From positions 166,969-230,968 of the forward strand of contig NZ_RBVY01000003.1 of the NCBI RefSeq assembly GCF_004000215.1: DNA of 64,000 nucleotides, written 5' to 3'. The translations under genes were made by a program, and so were the position numbers. A model generated the notes under the pieces. That model ran no database searches and was not told the origin of the DNA. It saw only the letters and a list, made by a program, of their open reading frames with translations. Below, one piece after another: positions 62,723-64,000 of this stretch. The DNA is from Nitratireductor alexandrii (lineage in GTDB: Bacteria > Pseudomonadota > Alphaproteobacteria > Rhizobiales > Rhizobiaceae). How positions within the stretch are numbered: position 1 is the stretch's first letter; the number at the start of each line of letters is the position of its first letter.

Positions 62723-64000
62723 ATGTTTGCCAGTTTCGGACCGATCCTCGCCCTGCTCGGCGGCACCGCCTTTCTGCTGATCGGCTCGGGCTTGCACGGC
62801 CTGCTTCTGCCGCTGCGCGGCCAGATGGAGGGGTTTTCAACCGCATCGCTCGGCCTGCTCGGCACCGCCTGGGCGGGGGGCTTCGTCGCCGGCTGCATCA
62901 TTGCCCCGCATCTGGTGCGCCGTGTCGGCCATGTGCGCTCCTTCGGCGCCTTCGCCGCCACCGGCGCCATCATCGCGCTTCTGACCGGATTGGTGGTGCA
63001 GGAATATTTCTGGATTTTCCTGCGCATCTTCACCGGTTTTGCGATGGCCGGCGCCTTCATGGTCATCGAAAGCTGGCTCAACGAGCGCGCCACCAACGAA
63101 AATCGTGGCACGGTGTTCGGCCTTTACATGATGGTCACATACGCCTCGCTGATGGCCGGCCAGATGATGCTGGCGAGCGGAACCGTCGCCACGCCGACCT
63201 TTTTCATGATCACCGGCATCTTTTTCTGCCTCGCCCTGATCCCCACGACCGTGTCGGCACAGGCAAGCCCGCGCCCCCTGCACAATGTCTCGCTCGACCT
63301 GAAAGGGCTCTATCGCAATTCGCCGGTCGCCTTCGCCGGCTGCCTGCTGATCGGCGTCGCCAACGGCGCCTGGGGCACGCTCGGCGCGGTTTACGGCGCG
63401 CGCATCGGCATCTCCACCGCCGAGATCGCACTGATGATGAGCATCGCCGTGATAGCCGGCGCCGTCCTGCAGATGCCCGCCGGTCGCCTGTCGGACCGCA
63501 CCGACCGTCGCTTCGTGCTGGCCGGCGCCGCCGGCGGAGCGGCCGTGATCGGCCTCATGATCTTTCTCTTGGCCGCACGGGCCGGCACCGCCGTGATCGC
63601 GCTCACCGCCGCCTACGGCGCGCTCGCCTACACGCTCTATTCGATCGCCGTCGCTCACGCCAACGACCACGCCGACCCCGAGGATTTCGTCAAGGTCTCC
63701 GGAGGCTTGCTGCTTCTATACGGCTTCGGCACCATGATCGGCCCGCTGCTGGGCGCCGTTTTGATGGCCGCTTGGCGACCCGAAAGCCTGTTTCTGGCAA
63801 CCGGGCTCGCCCATCTGGCGCTCGCCGGCTATACGATGCTGCGCGTCAGCCGCCGCGCGCCGGTCCCCGTCGAGGAGCGCGAAACCTTCACGTCGCATCC
63901 CTCCGAGCGCGCGCTGACCCCGGAAGGCCTGCATCTCGATCCGCGCAGCGAGGCGGTCGCGGAAGCGGAAGCGGAAGCGGAAGCGGAAGCGGAAGCGGAA
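62723..64000 (+). CDS. MFS transporter, truncated by window end
   Basis: At least 426 codons are present, and no stop is reached. Twelve membrane helices are visible from TAFLLIGSGLHGLLLPL to MIGPLLGAVLMAAW and LFLATGLAHLALAGYTML. The MFS signatures are HLVRRVGHVRSF in loop 2-3 and AGRLSDRTDRRFVLAG in loop 8-9. It likely moves a small solute or drug; similarity to YcaD-type carriers is possible. The C-terminal tail is cytosolic and runs into an Ala-Glu repeat encoded by seven GCGGAA units at the window edge. Confidence 0.9.
   Translation, partial: MFASFGPILALLGGTAFLLIGSGLHGLLLPLRGQMEGFSTASLGLLGTAWAGGFVAGCIIAPHLVRRVGHVRSFGAFAATGAIIALLTGLVVQEYFWIFLRIFTGFAMAGAFMVIESWLNERATNENRGTVFGLYMMVTYASLMAGQMMLASGTVATPTFFMITGIFFCLALIPTTVSAQASPRPLHNVSLDLKGLYRNSPVAFAGCLLIGVANGAWGTLGAVYGARIGISTAEIALMMSIAVIAGAVLQMPAGRLSDRTDRRFVLAGAAGGAAVIGLMIFLLAARAGTAVIALTAAYGALAYTLYSIAVAHANDHADPEDFVKVSGGLLLLYGFGTMIGPLLGAVLMAAWRPESLFLATGLAHLALAGYTMLRVSRRAPVPVEERETFTSHPSERALTPEGLHLDPRSEAVAEAEAEAEAEAEAE
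63959..64000 (+). repeat. GCGGAA hexanucleotide repeat (7 units, open-ended)
   Basis: Seven exact GCGGAA units run to the last base of the window, inside the MFS gene and in frame, encoding alternating Ala-Glu. It could extend further. The unit is two codons, so slippage would lengthen or shorten the tail without frameshift. Confidence 0.95.

Noticed and set aside
63959..64000. Repeat array at the window end as CRISPR
   Set aside because: Units are 6 bases without spacers and lie inside a coding frame.

Overview
The window is high-GC chromosomal DNA from an alphaproteobacterium, most likely of the order Hyphomicrobiales (Rhizobiales). Evidence for this is the combined gene content: a ruvCAB / ybgC-tolQRAB-pal-cpoB-tilS-ftsH block, an RpoH of the alphaproteobacterial type, RcdA (DUF1465), GapR (DUF2312), DUF4164-ZapA, DUF1192, an alphaproteobacterial 6S RNA next to the 5-formyltetrahydrofolate cyclo-ligase gene, and perfect TTAA-N7-TTAA (CtrA) boxes. 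It reads mostly as core genome. No prophage, insertion sequence, CRISPR array or plasmid gene was seen.

Layout. 1-2150: the 3' end of a subtilisin-like protease gene, a small secreted basic protein, an ECF sigma factor and its membrane anti-sigma factor. 2206-5129: tRNA-Glu(CTC), a small membrane protein, an RluA/RluD pseudouridine synthase and rpoH. 5382-18031 (minus strand): a large Pro/Ala/Glu-rich membrane protein, purA, ftsH, tilS, cpoB, pal, tolB, tolA, tolR, tolQ and ybgC, so envelope constriction genes are followed by proteolysis and tRNA modification genes. 18072-21591: a secreted GH5 glycosidase, then ruvB, ruvA and ruvC. 21704-26746: two TauE/SafE transporters, rcdA, a CtrA-box-rich intergenic region with a candidate small RNA, an acyl-CoA synthetase and a ThiE-like protein.

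26743-32153: a SEL1 protein, efp, an inositol monophosphatase, a hemolysin III-like protein and a MotA/ExbB-like plus OmpA-like pair. 32158-35787: a DUF1304 protein, then an FAD dehydrogenase, a GntR regulator and a nitroreductase that carries the iodotyrosine-deiodinase residue set. Two tandem operator-like dyads lie just ahead of the nitroreductase gene. 35797-43411: an ABC exporter, rpmE, a SelT/W-like protein, yebC, an MBL-fold protein, a TPR protein, terC, ymdB, fthC and 6S RNA. 43547-47970: MoxR, GNAT and VWA genes, then a WYL regulator with a VOC gene under a strong dyad. 48062-52992: SDR, prpE, a tiny membrane protein, an SGNH hydrolase and class I fructose-bisphosphate aldolase.

53176-59735 continues central carbon metabolism with pgk, a K+/H+ antiporter, gap and tkt. 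60006-64000 holds DUF4164, zapA, gapR, a quinone oxidoreductase, DUF1192 and an MFS transporter cut by the window edge inside a GCGGAA hexanucleotide repeat.

The least ordinary parts are (i) the rcdA-upstream region, with two perfect CtrA boxes and a terminator-bounded candidate small RNA; (ii) the GntR-linked FAD dehydrogenase/deiodinase-like cluster with its tandem operator; and (iii) several long perfect dyads ahead of the VOC, fba and ftsH genes. No clearly novel multi-gene system such as a defence island or biosynthetic cluster could be supported from the sequence.
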